Source of the DNA: an uncultured bacterium
GTDB lineage: Bacteria; Bacillota; Clostridia; Oscillospirales; Oscillospiraceae
Direction: 5' to 3'
NCBI GenBank assembly: GCA_946548895.1
Contig: CAMNQF010000003.1
Location: 79,928 to 143,927, forward strand
Length of the DNA: 64,000 nucleotides
The notes beneath the pieces are model-generated. The model made no database searches, was not told the DNA's origin, and worked only from the letters and a program-made list of their open reading frames with translations. The translations under genes were made by a program, and so were the position numbers. Numbering within the stretch: the stretch's first letter is position 1; every line of letters starts with the position of its first letter. Below are positions 61,163 to 64,000 of the stretch, piece after piece.

Positions 61163-62827
61163 TCAGCCCCAACCGTTCCCCGTAGTAATAGCTTCGGGCG
61201 TGTTGGCGTAATCCCATTGATGGTCAGTTGCAGCCATGTCATCGCTGGTGATATTGAAGAACCTCCAGTCCTTTTCTCCTCTACCTCCCCACGCCTGACG
61301 GTTAGCATCCCAAGTCACATCTGCGCAATACCAATTCCCATCTATCCGAACCATGTTCCAGCCATGATTCTCCTGACTGGAGAAGGTTGCGCCAGCAACA
61401 GTAATGCACTCTACTTCGGCCAAATCCATAAGCAGTTGGAAGGTCGTAACATATCCCAAACATATTGCTGTGCGGTTTACAAGTCCCCCGTAGGGAGTGG
61501 CAGATTCGCCGGAGGTTTCTTCCATTACGTCCTGGTACGCTCCATCATAATTCACGTTGCTGACCAACCAGTTGTAAATGGCAGTCTCCTTTTCCAAATC
61601 GCTCATGCCTTCTTTCAAGACTTCGTTCAGCACCACTTTGGCCGCATCATATATCTCTTTGTCATAGCTGGACAGTTCAGAAACATCACCTGTTTTCCAA
61701 GCTGCACAGATGGAAGTAGTATCATAAAAGGACATGTCAATCTTATTCGGCTGAACAAATAGTATACGGCCTGGGTGATTCGGGTCCTCCTGAAATATTC
61801 CATTTCGCGTTGAAAATGTAACCCCATAGGTTGCTGCCGTTTCCGCAAAAGCACTCGCGGTCTGTTTCGCTTCTTTACAGGCCAGCAGGACAATATATAC
61901 ATATTCTTCCGAACGAGCAACACCGCCGGCAGACACGGCCTGACTTAGCATAGACTTCTCCTCAGCATTATTCTGAAATGCAATTTGTTTACTATTTAAG
62001 TACCAATCCAAACATTTCTGAATATCAGAGGACAGTGCCCAATCATTAGCGCCAGTCATTACCGCTACCTCAAAAGCAGAGTCCCCTGTCCCCCGTGCGA
62101 TGGCACATTCCATCCACTGGTTCCGCTTCAAACCATAACTGTCCTCAATATAGGCGTTCAAAGCGTCCGAATCGCTGTCATCCAGTAACTCCAGTTCTGT
62201 TTCTTCCATCCCGCAGTAGGACACCAACCAATCTCGCAACTCCTTCACATCGGTGATAGCATCTGCGGGTATGGTAGGTTCTGGCTCAGGAAGGATTTCC
62301 CCCTTGAGGGCCTGGGCAACGACCTCAGATGCCCCATCCGTATCCGGGCAAATGAATAGCGCTACAAACGGCCCATCCTGAATAATTCTGCCATTTGCCA
62401 CCATGTCTGCCTCTGCAGGGGCATAGCCCACAAAGTCCCCCTGTCTGTTGGCTATGTAATCTTCCAATGCGGTGACCGCCTGAGCAACAGTTGTGCTGTC
62501 TTCCATACACAGCACAGCAATTTCAAACGCAGACATTCCAGTGGCACGGAACACCGCTGCATCCTCCCACGGGTCTTGAAGCCTATAAACATTTTCTATG
62601 TAAAATGTTATTGTCTCGCGGTCGATATCTGCATAAAGGAACTCCAAATCATCATCCTCATATCCAGAATGTTCAAAGGCCAAATTGGCCAGTTCACCAA
62701 CACTCCACTCACTTTCTGCAACAGTTGGAGAAACGGTTGAGGTGGATTCTGAATCAGGCTCCTGACAAGCAGCCAACAATGCCAGCAACAGAGCAACGCA
62801 CAGCAACAGTGAAAGGATTCTTTTCAT
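61163..62827 (-). CDS. DUF4358 - transglutaminase-like lipoprotein
   Basis: A 554-residue secreted lipoprotein. The signal peptide ends in LLAAC (Cys about residue 21). Two DUF4358-like repeats follow (about 40-170 and 190-330), each with the pattern FEIAVLCMEDSTTVAQAV or FEVAVMTGANDW. The C-terminal third is a transglutaminase-like domain with Cys in TAICLGYVTTF, His in ENHGWNMVRI and Asp in YCADVTWD, a complete triad. It could cut or crosslink wall peptides. The base composition is AT-richer than the core genome. Its ATG at 62825-62827 has GGGAG 12 bases upstream. Confidence 0.8.
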   Translation of the reverse strand: MKRILSLLLCVALLLALLAACQEPDSESTSTVSPTVAESEWSVGELANLAFEHSGYEDDDLEFLYADIDRETITFYIENVYRLQDPWEDAAVFRATGMSAFEIAVLCMEDSTTVAQAVTALEDYIANRQGDFVGYAPAEADMVANGRIIQDGPFVALFICPDTDGASEVVAQALKGEILPEPEPTIPADAITDVKELRDWLVSYCGMEETELELLDDSDSDALNAYIEDSYGLKRNQWMECAIARGTGDSAFEVAVMTGANDWALSSDIQKCLDWYLNSKQIAFQNNAEEKSMLSQAVSAGGVARSEEYVYIVLLACKEAKQTASAFAETAATYGVTFSTRNGIFQEDPNHPGRILFVQPNKIDMSFYDTTSICAAWKTGDVSELSSYDKEIYDAAKVVLNEVLKEGMSDLEKETAIYNWLVSNVNYDGAYQDVMEETSGESATPYGGLVNRTAICLGYVTTFQLLMDLAEVECITVAGATFSSQENHGWNMVRIDGNWYCADVTWDANRQAWGGRGEKDWRFFNITSDDMAATDHQWDYANTPEAITTGNGWG

Positions 62828-62937
62828 TTTTGTATACAACTCCCAATGTAATAATGTAATTCTGAAAATTGAAGCTAACATTATAAATATTAGACAATTA
62901 AATTATAGCAATAAAAGCACCTGCTGACAAGTATAAA

Positions 62938-62967
62938 TCAGGAGGGCACTCCCTGGAGCGCCCTCCT
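62938..62967 (-). terminator. Terminator candidate after the second relaxase
   Basis: AGGAGGGC... / ...GCCCTCCT inverted repeat just beyond the relaxase stop at 62976. Confidence 0.65.
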
Positions 62968-62975
62968 GCTGTCCG

Positions 62976-64000
62976 TTACCTCGCCCCCCGTCTAAACCTC
63001 CGCTTTGCTTTCTTCTGCTCCCGCTCTTGCGTCTCCCGGCGCTTTGCGTCCTCCACGGCCCGCTCTACTTCCTCCGGGCCGAAAGCCAGCTTGACCCGCT
63101 CAAAATCGGCAACTGTCCCCCGCAGGGCCTTGTTCTCCAGCTTCACCTCCTGCAAACGGTCAGACAACCGCTCGTTGCCCTCCCTGGCTCGGCCATAGTC
63201 TCCCTGCAAACGCTCATACTTCCCTTTCAACTCGACATAGGCCCGGTACAGGGAGCGCAGCACCTTGACGATCTTGGCAAGCAGGGGCTTGGCCTTTTTC
63301 TCCCGGTAGGACTTGGCGCTCTCCAGCGGCCCCGGCTCCGGCAATATCCGCTCCGGGTCATCGGAGAACTGCGCCGCCAACTGCTCCATGTTCCTCACAG
63401 CCGGGGCCAGCTCCTTTAGACGCTGCTCCTGCTGTTCCACCTGCCCCTGCTTCTTGGCCTTGACCGCCTCCAGCTCGGCAATCTCTTTCGCCCTCTGCTC
63501 CTTTTTGAAGTCCAGCACAGACAGGTGCTTGTCATGGGTGCCCTTGTCCTCCCACTCTATCCCGTGGCGCTCCATCACGGCGGCAAGCTGTTCCTTTTCA
63601 GAGCGTACCCACTGGCTCCACTCCGTGTCGCCCCTGGTGCCGCCCTTGAAGCCCTGGGCCGCTAACGCCTGTTTCAGCGATACCCTGGTGTCCAGGCCCC
63701 GCTTGCTCCCGGTGGTGAACGGTACAAAGTCGATGTGCAGATGGGGCGTGGCCTCGTCCATGTGGAGGTGGGCGGAGAACACCCGAAGCTGGGGGTTGCG
63801 CTCCTGGAAACCTCTCATGTACTCGTCCAGCACCGCCGCCGCAAGCTGGCCGTCCTCGCTCTCGGCGCTCATGTCGTCCTTGTTGCCCACTTGCAGGATG
63901 ATTTCATGGAACGGCTTTTCCTGCTTACTGGAACGTATCTTTTCATAGTAGTCCTCAATTTTGCGGTCTGCCCTGGTCTGCTTGTCATTGTACCGCTTGA
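62976..64000 (-). CDS. MOBV relaxase, second copy (5' end outside window)
   Basis: The visible 341 codons contain the relaxase motif HLHMDEATPHLHIDF and the coiled-coil tail. The DNA is nearly identical to the first copy from about 63240 to the window end (only a few differences, such as at 63928 and 63949). The last 80 or so codons differ at many positions (for example SDRLQEVK and RRFRRGAR here). It belongs to element 2. The reading frame is open to the window edge, so the start lies beyond 64000. Confidence 0.92.
   Translation of the reverse strand, partial: KRYNDKQTRADRKIEDYYEKIRSSKQEKPFHEIILQVGNKDDMSAESEDGQLAAAVLDEYMRGFQERNPQLRVFSAHLHMDEATPHLHIDFVPFTTGSKRGLDTRVSLKQALAAQGFKGGTRGDTEWSQWVRSEKEQLAAVMERHGIEWEDKGTHDKHLSVLDFKKEQRAKEIAELEAVKAKKQGQVEQQEQRLKELAPAVRNMEQLAAQFSDDPERILPEPGPLESAKSYREKKAKPLLAKIVKVLRSLYRAYVELKGKYERLQGDYGRAREGNERLSDRLQEVKLENKALRGTVADFERVKLAFGPEEVERAVEDAKRRETQEREQKKAKRRFRRGAR

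Larger units (their letters stand above)
60902..64000. mobile_element. Integrative mobilizable element 2 (left part, cut by the window end)
   Basis: It starts at the shared core and repeats element 1's left-end signs: an 11-bp-spaced TTATCA pair and GGAAAYGCAACT with a nearby TTCC (61108 here, 53723 in element 1). It carries a lipoprotein gene as cargo and a second MOBV relaxase gene. The integrase end lies outside the window. Confidence 0.6.

Overview
The window reads as chromosome of a high-GC anaerobic member of the Clostridia, most like the Oscillospiraceae (Flavonifractor / Lawsonibacter type). Clues are a sodium-pumping decarboxylase, a two-subunit fumarase, GlnRS, a divergent second type IIA topoisomerase pair, a SpoIIIE/FtsK translocase, a Gram-positive S12 with its extra N-terminal stretch, clostridial ferredoxins and a T-box leader. 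No rRNA, tRNA or CRISPR array was seen. Genus-level identity is inference.

Core block, 1-32.6 kb. It begins with the end of a biotin carrier and the beta subunit of a Na+-translocating decarboxylase (+). On the minus strand follow fumarase beta coupled to a DivIVA-like protein, thioredoxin, a glycosyltransferase, UDP-galactopyranose mutase, tuf, fusA, rpsG, rpsL and an L7Ae-like gene. These are preceded by a NitT/TauT-type ABC transporter. Then come a LytR-CpsA-Psr enzyme (+), prfB, glnS, two envelope genes, a parC/parE-like pair, a hemerythrin-response regulator fusion, ftsK/spoIIIE and uppP (all -). A T-box-controlled cysE-cysS operon (+) closes the block. Minus-strand genes around 19-22.5 kb and 49 kb end in a recurring GC-rich repeat.

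Accessory block, 32.6-45.1 kb. This is a patchwork of small regulators, a TetR-controlled esterase, a ferredoxin with a NapH-like membrane protein, an S1-domain protein with a DUF5697-like gene, a toxin-antitoxin pair, an IS5-type remnant, a DUF2200-DUF1801 fusion and a DUF4143 ATPase. It also holds decayed pieces of a conjugative element: a C39 peptidase with a frameshift, an HD-GYP-like tail and a SpaA-type pilin.

Metal and redox block, 45.1-53.4 kb. A leftward operon runs feoA-feoA-feoB-FeoB-associated peptide-DtxR-type regulator-ZIP transporter-small membrane protein. GTTAG-N6-CTAAC palindromes sit in front of it and in front of a decayed dtxR/mntR relative. To the right are an FMN-binding split-barrel protein, an FMN riboswitch, the end of a decayed ribU, and three genes: a split-barrel/ferredoxin fusion, a zinc-binding macrodomain and a class M sirtuin (SirTM). 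The last two form a reversible ADP-ribosylation pair, here possibly expressed from an FMN-sensing leader.

Mobile block, 53.6 kb to the end. An integrative mobilizable element of about 7.3 kb carries arsR, arsP and a thioredoxin-like protein as cargo. Its backbone is a MOBV relaxase, a RepA-like ATPase, a MobC-like protein, a tyrosine integrase, an excisionase and an XRE repressor. It lies between 13-bp direct repeats. A second element of the same family starts at the right repeat, with a DUF4358/transglutaminase lipoprotein as cargo and a second relaxase copy cut by the window end.
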